Shown in pieces: positions 8,944-19,942 of a stretch of DNA of 64,000 bases. Position 1 is the stretch's first letter. Each line of letters begins with the position of its first letter. Position numbers and translations under genes: made by a program. The DNA is from Cercospora beticola (lineage: Eukaryota; Ascomycota; Dothideomycetes; Mycosphaerellales; Mycosphaerellaceae), in NCBI RefSeq assembly GCF_033473495.1, contig NC_088941.1, positions 186,001 through 250,000 on the forward strand, read 5' to 3'. The notes beneath the pieces were generated by a model. The model saw only the letters and a program-made list of their open reading frames with translations. It was not told where the DNA came from and did no database searches.

Positions 8944-10692
8944 ATGGACGACCATGAGCCTGAGATTGAGCGGGACGACGAGCTACAGAAATTTTTGGGC
9001 ACAACGTCCTTCGGGAAGCAATCGCGAGAGGCGAATGTGCAGAAACAGGTGGATCTGAGCAAGCGACCGGTCAATGTTGGCGCACCACAACAGCGTATTG
9101 GCGCTGCGAAAGACTCCGATGATGAGAAAGATGATGATTCGGACGACGACGACGATGACGATAGCGACGATGAGGATGATGAATACCCTGTCTCGCATGA
9201 GATGATCCTCAAGACACACGAACGCGCGGTGACAGCAGCGACGATTGATCCATCGGGAGGACGTCTGATCACTGGATCCATGGACTGCACGCTCAAGTTC
9301 CACGACTTCGCGTCCATGACGCCCACCACAATACGCGCGTTCAAGTCAGTCGACCCCAATGTCTCGAAGAGCTCGGCCAACGTCGAGAATCATCCTGTCA
9401 GTCAGGTGGTGTTCAGCCCACTCTCAGCAGGCCACGTCTTGGTTGCGACAGCACTTCCACAAGCGAAGATTTTGAGCAGAGATGGAGAGATAATATGCGA
9501 GTTCACGAAAGGCGACATGTATTTGCGCGATATGCACAACACCAAGGGTCATATCAGCGAAGTGACGACGGGATGCTGGCATCCTACAGATCGGAGTTTG
9601 TGCGTCACGGCGGGAACGGATAGCACGCTTCGTATTTGGGACATCAACAACCCACGACAGCAGAAGGAGGTCATCGTGCACAAGTCGAGAGCTGCGGGCT
9701 CAGCAGGACGCACGAGAATGACAGCTGTGGCATGGGGTTCGCCGATGCAGGGAGGCAACAATCTGCTAGTCGGTGCCGCGCTGGATGGATCACTGGTGAT
9801 GTGGAGTGGCGAGGGACCTCATACCCGGCCAGCGGCAGAGATCAGAGACGCACATAAACCCGACACATGGACGAGTGGGCTTGACATCGACTCGGCCGGC
9901 CGCATGGTCGTCACGCGAGGCGGCGATGATACTATCAAGTTGTGGGATACGCGCAAATTCAAGCAGCCTGTCGCCACCATTTCTCACACCTCGACATCGT
10001 CTCAATACGCCACGACGAACATTCGCTTCTCTCCGACATCGACCAGTATCCTGACCGGATCACAAGAAGGCAACCTACACATCCTCAACCCCGGCACTCT
10101 CAAATCGGAACTCGTTACTCCAGTCACGCCAGGATCTCCTCTCATCACGGTCCTGTGGCATCCCAAACTGAACCAGATCGTGACCGGGTCTGCGAATGCA
10201 GAAACTCACATCCTCTACAACCCGAACACCTCCACCGCAGGCGCCAAAACCGTCATGTCTCGTGCGCCCAAGCGTCGCCACATTGACGATGACCCGAATT
10301 TCACCACGGACCTTTCATCTGGCATTTCTGGCGATGCCATCATCACACCCGGTGGTGCTGCCCTTCCGAGTGCCGCATCTTTTGCTGCTCGTCACCCCAA
10401 CGTAGGCCTCACAGCTTCCGGCCGCTCTCGTGATCCTCGACGTCCTCATATTCCTCAAAAGACGCCTTTTGCCAAAGGTAATCCTGACGAAGAGTACATT
10501 AAGAGTCAAATCCCGCTCAGCAGTCTGCGAGACGAGGATCCGCGAGAGGCGCTGTTGAAGTATGCGGACAAAGCGAAGAATGATACCATGTTCACGAATG
10601 CGTGGAAGACGACGCAACCGCAAACGATTTATCGGGAACTTAGCGATGATGAGGAGGATGAGGGGCCAGAGAAGAAGAAGGTCAAGCAGTAG
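8944..10692 (+). CDS. WD40-repeat protein, WDR70/Gastrulation-defective-1 homologue
   Basis: Nuclear WD40 protein. Its fission yeast and human relatives act with the CRL4-DDB1 ubiquitin ligase to promote histone H2B monoubiquitination at DNA breaks. The 582-aa protein has a short N-terminal segment (LQKFLGTTSFGKQ) typical of the family and an acidic run of Asp/Glu (about 60-80). Six to seven WD blades follow (about 95-430), recognisable from GRLITGSMDCTLKFHDF, LCVTAGTDSTLRIWDINNP, GRMVVTRGGDDTIKLWDTR and SILTGSQEGNLHILNP. The basic C-terminal tail carries RDPRRPHIPQKTPFAKGNP and ends in GPEKKKVKQ, nuclear-localisation-like. Single exon. The start at 8944 is the first ATG in a frame preceded by stops. 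Confidence 0.9.
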   Translation: MDDHEPEIERDDELQKFLGTTSFGKQSREANVQKQVDLSKRPVNVGAPQQRIGAAKDSDDEKDDDSDDDDDDDSDDEDDEYPVSHEMILKTHERAVTAATIDPSGGRLITGSMDCTLKFHDFASMTPTTIRAFKSVDPNVSKSSANVENHPVSQVVFSPLSAGHVLVATALPQAKILSRDGEIICEFTKGDMYLRDMHNTKGHISEVTTGCWHPTDRSLCVTAGTDSTLRIWDINNPRQQKEVIVHKSRAAGSAGRTRMTAVAWGSPMQGGNNLLVGAALDGSLVMWSGEGPHTRPAAEIRDAHKPDTWTSGLDIDSAGRMVVTRGGDDTIKLWDTRKFKQPVATISHTSTSSQYATTNIRFSPTSTSILTGSQEGNLHILNPGTLKSELVTPVTPGSPLITVLWHPKLNQIVTGSANAETHILYNPNTSTAGAKTVMSRAPKRRHIDDDPNFTTDLSSGISGDAIITPGGAALPSAASFAARHPNVGLTASGRSRDPRRPHIPQKTPFAKGNPDEEYIKSQIPLSSLRDEDPREALLKYADKAKNDTMFTNAWKTTQPQTIYRELSDDEEDEGPEKKKVKQ

Positions 10693-11036
10693 GCGCAAAC
10701 ATCGGATGAATGTGAAAGATACAAAAATTAAAGCGATAAAATCAATCACCAATTGAGCACTTTTACAGGTCGGAGCTTCAAGTTGTGAACCGTGAACAGC
10801 ACACAACGACAGACTTGAAGCCTGCAGCCTGCGTTCCCTTGCGATCGCGCAGTGCCTGGAAGGTAATACCGTCATCGCCGCTCTCTGATGCTTCATCGCC
10901 TCGCCATCCTTGCGTATAAGTAGCCGCTCTGCGTTCACTCCGCGAGTTGCTGCCAGGCCGTCCCATCGAAGCTCAATCCACCTCGCTCCCTGTAAAATTC
11001 GTTGTTCATCCCGAAGTCTCTCTCACGGTCCCTTGA
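10693..11036. other. convergent intergenic, 3' ends of the WDR70 and zinc-finger genes
   Basis: 344 bp between converging genes. No gene seen; AT-rich just after the WDR70 stop, as expected for a 3' UTR. Confidence 0.6.
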
Positions 11037-11294
11037 CTACCCCTTCTTCCTTCCAAGATGCCCCCATTTGTGTCTGCTGTCATTATGCGCGCTCCAACAA
11101 GTCTCGGTATGGGAGAAAAAGTTCGGCACGCCTTCAAAGACTTCGCCGCAGTATTTGCACCAATGCGGCTGAGTACCATACTGATCTAGGTCAATTTGTC
11201 CTTGGATCTTGTGAGCGGTGAGAGCTTCTCTTGATTCGAAGAAAGCTCCGCATTTTTCTTTGCGACAGATGTGTTGGGGTTTTGGCTCGGGCAT
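11037..11294 (-). CDS. small C2H2-like zinc-finger protein
   Basis: An 85-aa protein from the ATG at 11294 (MPEPKPQHICRKEK). It has two zinc-binding units: CRKEKCGAFFESREALTAH (C-x4-C then His) and CKYCGEVFEGVPNFFSH followed by Cys (C-x2-C-x12-H-x3-C). The tail is basic (HKWGHLGRKKG). The frame is open 222 bases further upstream, but that part is low-complexity Pro/Arg/His, and a GTAAGT within it suggests a 5' UTR intron. The family is fungal and uncharacterised as far as I know; nucleic-acid or protein binding are both possible. Confidence 0.7.
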   Translation of the reverse strand: MPEPKPQHICRKEKCGAFFESREALTAHKIQGQIDLDQYGTQPHWCKYCGEVFEGVPNFFSHTETCWSAHNDSRHKWGHLGRKKG

Positions 11295-12097
11295 GGTTTC
11301 TTGATTTTGAGTGTTTTCGAGAGGGGTGATGAGTTGTGCTGGTGGGGGACTTACTCGTTGCGTTGGTTTGGGATGGAAGATAAACCTGAGGAGAGGCCGG
11401 CGAGTGGTGAGTGAGGGAAAGTGACAGGTCGAGCTGTGACGAGTCAATGAGCGGAACAGAAGATGGTCAAAATGAGGAACGGTGAAAGAGTTGATGTGCT
11501 TGAACGGATGCCTCAAGGACGAATGATGTCGCGTGGTGCTATATCGTCGGAATGGGACAAGGCACTCCGTCGAATGATAACACAGGCCTTTTTTCTTTGA
11601 GTATCACGTGCGTTCAGCGTGGGATGTTTGTGCCATAGATGCGGTTCAAACTGGAATCTTCCAGCATTGGGTCGTGCAACGCCTTGTCCTGCTTTTGATC
11701 ATCGTGTCGTCGTTGGGCATGTTTGACGCAAAGGGATAAGACTAAAGCTGCCTGAGACATCGGAACAAAAATATGTGCTGTCGGTCAAAACCAAGGCGTT
11801 GTACTGAGCCGCCAGTTGGTTTTGTGGTACCAGTTGGGAATCCAGCAGTTGGTTTTCTCGTGCAAAGCTGCCTTGCCAGGGGCCATCATTGTTAGTGAAG
11901 CGCTGTCTCGAAAGAAAAGGGGATGTTCTGCAGCTCTTCATTCGCCTGCCATCTCGTGGATGGACTCGGCTTTGAAAGCTAACTTTGCCTCTGGACGTGA
12001 TGTCCTCAGCGGTGTGTGTGAATCAACCTCTAAGTCTCCGAAGCTTTTTTCATCTTTGCCACATGATATTCATGATCTCATTCCTAGCGCTCGTCAT
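11295..12097. other. intergenic between the zinc-finger gene and ndk1
   Basis: 803 bp upstream of the zinc-finger gene and downstream of ndk1. Probably the zinc-finger 5' UTR and promoter plus the ndk1 3' UTR; no further gene seen. Confidence 0.55.
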
Positions 12098-12717
12098 CTA
12101 TTTCTCGTAGATCCAGTCGTGCTGGGCCTGCTTCCAGCTCTGGATCTCCTCTGGCTTGAACCAAAGAGCAATTTCCTTCTGGGCGGACTCGACGGCATCG
12201 GAGCCGTGGCAGACGTTTCGGCCGACGTCCTGGAGCAAGACTCATTAGCAGGTGCATTTGGTGTTGAGTGAAAAAGCACGTACAATAGCGTAGTCACCAC
12301 GGATGGTGCCTGGGCTGGAAGCAGCTGGGTTGGTGGCACCGAGGAGGACACGGCCGGTCTTGACGACATCACGTCCCTCCCAGATCATGGCGCAGATTGG
12401 GCCAGATCCCATGTCTAAGAGTTGTCAGCTATTGCTGCCTTGCCTCTATTCATGGAAATTGCATACAGGTGACCAAGCCCTTGAAGAAAGGCTTGGAGCT
12501 CAAGTCCTCGTAGTGCTTCTCGAGGTGCTCCTGGGATGGGGAGACGAGCTTGATGGCAGCGAGCTTGAAGCCACGCTTCTCAAAGCGGGAGATGATGTCT
12601 CCGATGAGTCCACGCTGGACACCATCTGGCTTGATAGCGATGAAGCTGGAGGAGTGTCAGATGCTGCACGCTGCCATTGGTTGCGGTGTGGACATACGTT
12701 TGCTCGTTGGCAGACAT
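12098..12717 (-). CDS. ndk1: nucleoside diphosphate kinase
   Basis: Transfers the gamma phosphate of ATP to nucleoside diphosphates through a phospho-His intermediate; cytosolic housekeeping enzyme. Four exons (12717-12698, 12645-12467, 12414-12284, 12229-12098) with introns of 52, 52 and 54 bp give exactly 153 aa, the usual length. Recognisable blocks: [61 protein letters not shown] (the catalytic His is in NVCHGSD) and the C-terminal HDWIYEK. The first exon is only 20 nt. Divergent from glucosidase II alpha across a 561-bp spacer. Confidence 0.97.
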
Positions 12718-13278
12718 GGTGGCGGCTTCCTCTTGTCTGTGTTTGAGGACGGTGGTGAGGTGGGAACGGTCTCTGGGATTGAGGTGTTTGAAGATGGGCG
12801 GTTGTTGATCTCCAGACATTCAAGCTTCGAAATCTTTCCGCACACCGCCAGCAAAGTGGGCTGGAGGGGCAGCGCTATGCAGGGGAAACACGGTGGGAGT
12901 GTCAGAAGTCGTGGATGTCTTGGAACGATGTCGAAGGTGTGAGAGCAGTCGGGACAGATGCAGTGGCGAGAATCGGCGCAATGGAGACTACAAAAGGAGT
13001 CGAAGTGAAGTAAGCGTCGTTCGCACCTCCCTTTGAGGGCCGCAGAAAGGATGCAGCTGCCATTGTGATGTGCTGGTGTGTCACGACTTCCTGCTTCCCA
13101 CATCGTACAGTACCTGCTTGGAGGCATCGGCATGGAGAAACCCCAAGCGCCGAGATGCTGGTGTTGTGAAGCGAACAGCTGGAGCACAACACACTCCTCC
13201 TGAACATTGTCTATTCCACCTATTCTGTCGCGTGTCCTACCACTGTTGTTCCGGGCGAGCAACGGCAGGGCGAACGGT
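12718..13278. promoter_or_regulatory. divergent promoter region, ndk1 / glucosidase II alpha
   Basis: 561 bp between the two start codons, so both promoters must lie here. Open frames seen on the minus strand in this stretch are not supported by any motif. No specific element could be assigned. Confidence 0.5.
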
Positions 13279-16200
13279 ATGAAGGGCTTCAATGCCTCGT
13301 GGCACGCCTGCTTGGTGCTGCTTCTAACCGCCTTCACTTTCATCACGCCGGCCGGTACGCTGCATAAACCAATTCCGTAGCGTCAATCGTCACAGCTAAC
13401 CTCCAATCCCCAGTGAGCGTCAAACATGAAAACTTCAAGACCTGTGACCAGTCGGGCTTCTGCAAACGCAATCGATTGTACGCCGATACCGCCCTCGCTG
13501 CTTCCAAGTGGGAAGCTCCCTACTCTCTAGACCGATCGAGCATCAAATTCAACGATGGCCTGCTCACGGGCACTGTATACAAGAAACTGGCGCACAGTGA
13601 CGAATCTGTTCGTCTTCCAATCAAAATTGCTTTCTACGAATCTGGAGTTGCTCGCGTGACCATCGACGAGGAGAAAAGGCAGAAGGGCCAAATTGAGCTT
13701 CGTCACGACAGCAAGATCCGCAAGGAGAGATACAACGAGGCGGAGTCATGGGTCATTGTTGGAGGCACCACCCCCAGCAAGGGTGCTGCACTTTCGAACG
13801 ATGCAGCAAAGGGTACGACAAAGGTGGTCTACGGTCCAGCCAGCAAGTTCGAGGCCATCATCCAACACTCTCCCTTTGCCATCGAGTGGAAGCGCGATGG
13901 CGAGACTCAGGTCAACTTCAATGAACGTGGGTTGCTGAATGTGGAGCACTGGCGCAAGAAAGTGGACAAGCCAGAGCCAAAGGAAGGCGAGGAGGCCGCG
14001 GAGAAGAAGGACGACCACGCGGAAGATGAGAGCACCTGGTGGGACGAAGCTTTTGGCGGAAATACAGACACCAAACCACGCGGCCCTGAATCTGTCGCTT
14101 TAGACATCTCCTTCCCAGGATACGACCATGTCTACGGTTTGGCCGAGCATGCAAGCCCCCTCAGCCTCAGAGAGACTCGTGGCGGCGACGGCAAATACAA
14201 GGAGCCGTACAGGCTGTACAACAGCGACGTCTTCGAGTATGAGATGGACAGCCCCATGACACTGTATGGCTCGATTCCCCTTCTTCAGGCGCACAAGAAG
14301 GACTCCACAGTCGGCGTCTTCTGGCTGAACGCTGCCGAGACGTGGGTGGACATCACCAAACGCTCCAGCTTAGCCAACAAGGTCGGACTGGGCTCCGGTG
14401 CCAGCACTGACAGTCACTTCATCAGCGAGTCTGGCTTGCTCGATGTCTTCGTCTTCCTTGGTCCAACACCTCAAGACGTCGTGGGCGCCTACACCGAGCT
14501 CACTGGCACACAGCAACTTCCACAACACTTCTCCATCGCCTATCACCAATGTCGCTGGAACTATGTCACGGATGAAGATGTCAAAGATGTCGACAAGAAA
14601 TTCGACAAGAACAACATTCCATACGATGTCATCTGGCTCGACATTGAATACACCGAAGGCAAGAAGTATTTCACCTGGGATCCGCTGACTTTCAAGGACC
14701 CTCTGAGCATGCAGAAGCAGCTCGACGAGCATGAGCGCAAGCTCGTTGCCATCATTGACCCGCACATCAAGAACGAGGCCAATTACCCAATCGTGGACGA
14801 ACTCAAGTCGAAAGACCTCGCGGTTCACAACAAAGACGGCAACATCTACGAAGGTTGGTGCTGGCCAGGAAGCAGTCACTGGGTCGATTGTTTCAGCCCA
14901 GCTGCACGAAAGTGGTGGGCGGGCCTCTTCCAATACAGCAAATTCACCGGCTCGGCCAAGAACTTGTGGCTCTGGAACGATATGAATGAGCCTTCCGTCT
15001 TCAACGGACCAGAGACGACCATGCCGAAAGACAATGTCCATCACGGCAATTGGGAACATCGTGATGTGCATAACTTGAATGGTCTAACTCTCATCAACGC
15101 CACCTATGAAGGTCTGCTTGCTCGTGACAAGGAAGAGGCCAAGCACAACGTTCGACCATTCGTGCTTACCCGCTCATTCTTCTCCGGCAGCCAGCGACTT
15201 GGAGCAATGTGGACCGGTGACAACCAGGCCAACTGGGAACACCTCGAGGCCTCCATTCCTATGGTCCTGAGCATGGGTATCAGCGGATTCCCCTTCGCTG
15301 GTGCTGATGTTGGAGGTTTCTTCGGCAACCCAGAGAAGGACTTGCTCACCCGATGGTACCAAGCTGGTATCTGGTATCCTTTCTTCCGCGGCCATGCACA
15401 CATCGACACCCGCCGTCGTGAGCCATACCTTGTAGGACAGCCATACCAGGAGATCATCACACAAGCCCTTCGTCTCCGCTACAGCTTGCTGCCCGCTTGG
15501 TACACAGCCTTCCACGAATCACACGTCTCTGGAGCTCCCATCGTTCGACCCAACTACTACGTCTTCCCTGGTGATGAGAAGGGCTTCGCCATTGATGATC
15601 AGCTCTACCTTGGTAGCACTGGTCTGCTTGCCAAGCCTGTTACCAAAGCCGAGCAGCCAGGGACAACCATCTACCTCGCAGACAAGGAGAAATACTACGA
15701 TTACTTCGATTTCTGGACCTATGAAGGACCTGGCGAGGTCGCAGTCTCGTCGCCTCTTGAGACCATTCCTCTTTTGATGCAAGGTGGTCACATCATTCCT
15801 CGTCGCGACCGCCCTCGACGAAGCTCAGGTCTGATGAAGTATGATCCTTTGACGCTTGTCGTTGTCATCGGCTACGCTGGTGACGCGCAGGGAACGCTAT
15901 ACCTTGACGACGGAGAGTCGTTCGACTACAAAGATGGCGCTTACATCCATCGCAAGTTTCATTTCGATGGCAAGTCGCAGACTCTGACGTCCGAGGACCT
16001 GAACCACGGTGCAAGCAGCAAGAGCGCAAAAGCTTACTTCAAGACTATGGAGAGGGTGCGTGTCGAGAAGATTATCGTCCTGGGTGCGCCAGAATCGTGG
16101 AAAGGCAAGACCCAAGTGGAGGTCACTGAGTCGCATGCTGGCAAGTCGGAGCCTGCACGCCATGCGACGTTGGAATTCCACGCGAAGGATGACGGCAAGG

Positions 16201-16295
16201 CTCCTTGGGCTGTCCTGAAGAATCCTCAAGTCAAGATCCAGAGTGACTGGAAGATTACGTTTGGGGAAGCGACGACAGGAAAGACGGACCTGTAG
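13279..16295 (+). CDS. gls2: glucosidase II alpha subunit (GH31)
   Basis: ER-lumen alpha-1,3-glucosidase that trims the two inner glucoses from N-glycans and so controls calnexin binding. Exon 1 (13279-13354) encodes a signal peptide (MKGFNASWHACLVLLLTAF); a 59-bp intron (13355-13413) leads into one long exon, giving 985 aa, normal for the family. GH31 marks: WLDIEYTEGKKYFTWDP, WNDMNEPSVF with nucleophile Asp at about 548, and MWTGDNQANWE with acid/base Asp at about 628, followed by SGFPFAGADVGGF. The mature N terminus (VKHENFKTCDQSGFCKRNR) is the typical Cys-containing start. No ER-retention tail, as expected because the beta subunit supplies it. Confidence 0.97.
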
Positions 16296-16362
16296 GTAAA
16301 AACTATCATTCCGTATTGATAGAAATGCAACTGAATCTATGAAGATCCTACCAGTTGAGTGC

Positions 16363-17358
16363 TCATAGCAGCAAAAGCTGTTGTTCTGCTTCTTCATCTG
16401 TGCTCGAGTGCTTCTTCTTCTGCATCCTCTTTGCAAAAATCCCTATGAGGGCCTGACCAAGCGCAACAATCAGAAAGTCAAGCGTCATCCACCCTGACAT
16501 TCGATACCATTCCCTGAGGCCGACAAAGACTCTCACGAAGAGCGTATTGTTCTCTTGCCACTCTGGATGGCTCTCCCACAGCCAAGATCCAGGATAGAAT
16601 CTCCACAAAAGCGACAGACCTGCAAGGCTGAAAGCGAGGGATTGCAGGAACAGGCCTTTTGAGGTCAAAGCTCCTGGGTCGCCGAGCCGAGATTGAGATT
16701 GCAGTTTGAAGATTTGTCGAATTGGACCGAGGATGGCGGCAATTAGGACTATGGGATGCGCGTAGACGAGCGGTAGCACGAAGACTAGTTGGCCCCAATT
16801 ATCTGCAGTGAAGCTTATGCAGATTGCTGGGAGGATCGTCGTCAGGAGGATGAATTGACGAATGACGATGGCCAGGGATTTGATCCAGAGTCGTTTGGGT
16901 GGGAGTGGGAACGTCTGGTAGAAGCTGAAATTACGAACGGAGGTTAGTTCGGCATTTCTTCCATGTTTATTTGCGAAGAGCGCAGAATGATCCAGCTTAC
17001 TGCAGGCTGAATCCAAGGGCAGGTACTGCGAATTGAAGGAGATTGAAGAGTTCTCGCAGGTCAATGGAACGGCCGAGGAAGAACTGTTCGTAGTCCTCGA
17101 CGCCAGAGGATCCTATGCTTGCTATGATCATGGCAAGCATGTAGTTCGTGATGTAAAGGTTTGCGAGGAGATATGTTAGGGAGATGCCATCGCAGTCTTT
17201 GCGCGCTTGGGTTGCTCGATATTGTGGTATGAATGATGCTATAGTGAGGATGAGGAGAGCGCTGTGGAATATCGACTTAGTTCGCATTTAGCGGCGGTCG
17301 AAGAATGAGAATGTACTCACAGCCTGACGACGGCATCCGGGACGGCCAGTAGTCCCAT
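16363..17358 (-). CDS. multi-pass membrane protein, PQ-loop-like
   Basis: Three exons (17358-17321, 17261-17001, 16924-16363; introns 59 and 76 bp) give a 286-aa protein with about seven hydrophobic segments. The first segment is followed by IPQYRATQARKDCDGISL, a Pro-Gln pair reminiscent of PQ-loop transporters; the C terminus is cytosolic-looking and basic/acidic (KRMQKKKHSSTDEEAEQQ) ending in four Leu. There is no signal peptide. I cannot place it in a named family; transporter of the PQ-loop class or an uncharacterised fungal membrane protein are both possible. Its end is 68 bp from that of the converging glucosidase gene. Confidence 0.7.
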
Positions 17359-17540
17359 ATTCGAGTGCAGCGAGCAGAATAGGGCTCGTATGCTGGGGGA
17401 AGTAGCTGCTACTCATGCCTTCAACGCAGTCACGTGCCTTAGCCGCCGTTGGTGGCACAGCCTTGTCTCATGCCGCTGAACTGACATTGGCGCCGAGCAG
17501 ACCGCACGCTGCATGCTCTTGTGCGAAATACTGTGGCCAT

Positions 17541-18740
17541 TCATTTTGGAAGCGCTGCATGATCATGGTCGAAGCTGTAGAATCGTGTGCGCAGCCGCCG
17601 AGCGAAGTGATTCACTCTTTGATCGCCTTTCCAGCTCGCCAAAAAGTCAATCATAGCAATGTTTCGTTCTCGCTGTGCCTCATATCGTGGCGCCTCATCG
17701 TCCACAATATCTGCTGGCATATTCGCCCACTCCCTCAATCGCTTGACTTCTCTTTCATGGGCTATCTGTAACCCAGCTTTCACGTCCGCACCGTAGCCCA
17801 GACAGACTTTAGCACAATCGACATTGCCTCTCTTGACGGCATGGCGCAGCGCAAGCGTAGGGTCGGCACCTGCGTCCAAGAGTGGTGCAAGTGCAGGCAA
17901 GAAGCCTTCGAAAAGCGCGTCACCCATGGCTTTAGAAGTCGGCAAATGACCCGTCGCTCCACACCGATCTGGATCAGCGCCTCTTTTGAGCAGTGCCTCA
18001 ACGACGGCCAGGTTCTTGTAATATATGGCACTACACAATGGCGTGCCGGAATCAGGTGAATCGTGGAAGAAGTTACGTAGATCATCAGTGTCGGCATGAA
18101 TGTCCATGTCATATACGTCCAGGAGATGCGAGAGTATTGTGACTGCGCTTTCCGGGACCTTGCACTTGGATGTGTAGTGCAAAGCTAGACTTCTGGCTGG
18201 TTCTGCGCCTCTCGAGACCAGATGATCGAATAGCTCAACGTCTGCATTCGCCGCCGAACCATTGAGAATTTTGATCGAGTTGTCGTAGCCGCCGGGGTAG
18301 AGTGCCAGACCATCTGCGGTCCGTGCTGTCTCGATTTTCTTGACGTCGACACCGTGGTCAAGTAGCAGATCAAGTACCTGTCGGTCGCCAGCGAAATCTC
18401 TGCCAGGACTCAGCGGTGTTCATCGGATGCGCAGAACGTATTCGACGAACTGCAGAATGGTGTGGCCAGTCTTTGCGACATCGTAGCCGAATTCAAGCAA
18501 CAATATCAGCAGATCCCGCGATTGCACGTCTCGCAAGTCAATCTCGTTCGCATCCGCTCCGTAGTGAAGCAGACATCTCAGGATGTCGAGGTTGTCGAGC
18601 GAACAATCCAGCAGCGCAGAAGCTTCGCTCTTCTCGACACGTTCCATGGCAAGGAGCCGCTGCACTTTCACAAGTTCATCATTGCTGCAGGCTCCTCGCA
18701 GCTCCTGGAGATGCGCTTCGTGCTCTGGATGCTGTGCCAT
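17541..18740 (-). CDS. ankyrin-repeat protein
   Basis: Two exons (18740-18451, 18399-17541) joined over a 51-bp intron give 382 aa. Ankyrin repeats are visible as LDNLDILRCLLHYGADANEID, DRQVLDLLLDHGVDVKK, NADVELFDHLVSRGAEP, KNLAVVEALLKRGADPDR and VDCAKVCLGYGADVKAG. No other domain, signal peptide or membrane segment. The donor GTTCGT is weak, but the join continues an ankyrin repeat smoothly (GHTILQ to DFAGDRQVLD). Short stand-alone ankyrin proteins of this type are abundant and fast-evolving in filamentous fungi; the binding partner is unknown. Confidence 0.75.
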
Positions 18741-19942
18741 CGTGCCTCCCTGGAGACTGGGAAACTATTTGGTCGTGCTATTGTGGAGCCACTACGGGCT
18801 CACACGCCTCTGGCATCTTTGATGAAGCACATGAGCGGCGCAGACACGGCCTTTTTCGCTCTCTGTTTCGGTAGCCGCCCATGTATCGATGATCTTCAAG
18901 CAGGCGTCAAGCGTCGTTTTAATGCCAAGATGGTTGTTCCGGCTCCATACGCGTAGCTAATCAGATGGAAAGCGCAAGCAGCACGAACTTAGCATCTAGA
19001 GTTGATCCCTATGAGTATACGCTGGACTTCAGCGGTCTCTGCTCGATGGAGCAAGAGCTGAGCTGTTTCAGCTTGACGGCAGGCACTTCTCAGCTGATCT
19101 TTCCAAATGCTGATGACTTGGCCATTGGCAGAGGAGTGCCCTTGCAGGTATCGATGGATTGTATCTGCCTTCGTGGAGAGCGTGTACCGTATGTACTGAG
19201 TACAACTCTCCCAGATCCAGATGCATTCGCGTGTTTTGGGAAATTGAAGCCGACGTCATGCTTGGCGTTCACCAAATCTCTGAACGTCGCTCTGTGCTCG
19301 CTTCTTTTTTCTATGCTTCAAGATCTCGACCCTCACGGAACAAGCCTCCATCCATACGCAAAGCCCCGTTCAAGCCCTTGCGACGTTCATCCCATGCGGT
19401 GTGCAGCAGACCCCATGGGGTAGCGTACATTTGGTCAGATTCCAAGACAATTTGGCCCCAGCAATCGAATCTAGACAACCACTTGTCGACAAGCATATAA
19501 AGCATATCGAAGCGGTTGGCATGCATTCCAAGCGAGATCTGACGTGCCTACCTTTTGGTATCCAGTCACGTCCATGGATCTTGCGTTAAAGCCGTGCATG
19601 TGGAAGCCCCCGCTAGCCTGTTCTGAGCAGGGCGGAGCGGTACGCGCTACAGAAGAACATCAACTACTATTTGCGGTAAGCGAGAGCGGTAAGCCACAAC
19701 AGCAATCATTAAACTCCCCGAGACGATGAAGCATGGGACTGTGCATGGAGAAAGGGAACAACGTTTGTGGGGAAGAGAAGAGCTATGCTGAATTGGTTTG
19801 TCGCAAGCCATCAGCTCGCTAGCCCTAGCCATCTAGGTGAGGAGAAGTGATAGTTTTTCTGAACTTATAGTTCTCATGCTATCCTCTCGAAATCTTCAGT
19901 TTCCTTTTCTGCTTCCCTAGCACCGAAAAGCCATTGCTGAAG
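18741..19942. other. 1.2-kb intergenic, 5' flank of ankyrin and TRI12-type genes
   Basis: Divergent spacer. A minus-strand frame at 19526-19311 (ATPWGLLHTAWDERRKGLNGAL) and another at 19275-19090 look faintly protein-like but lie in different frames with no good splice sites between them. I see no supportable gene. Confidence 0.5.

Noticed and set aside
12657..13346. 229-codon minus-strand frame upstream of glucosidase II alpha
   Set aside because: Antisense to the signal-peptide exon and overlapping the first exon of ndk1; ndk1 exons use a different frame with clear family identity.
19090..19526. Two minus-strand frames that look faintly protein-like
   Set aside because: They are in different frames and no donor/acceptor pair joins them in phase; no family resemblance. 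Left as intergenic.
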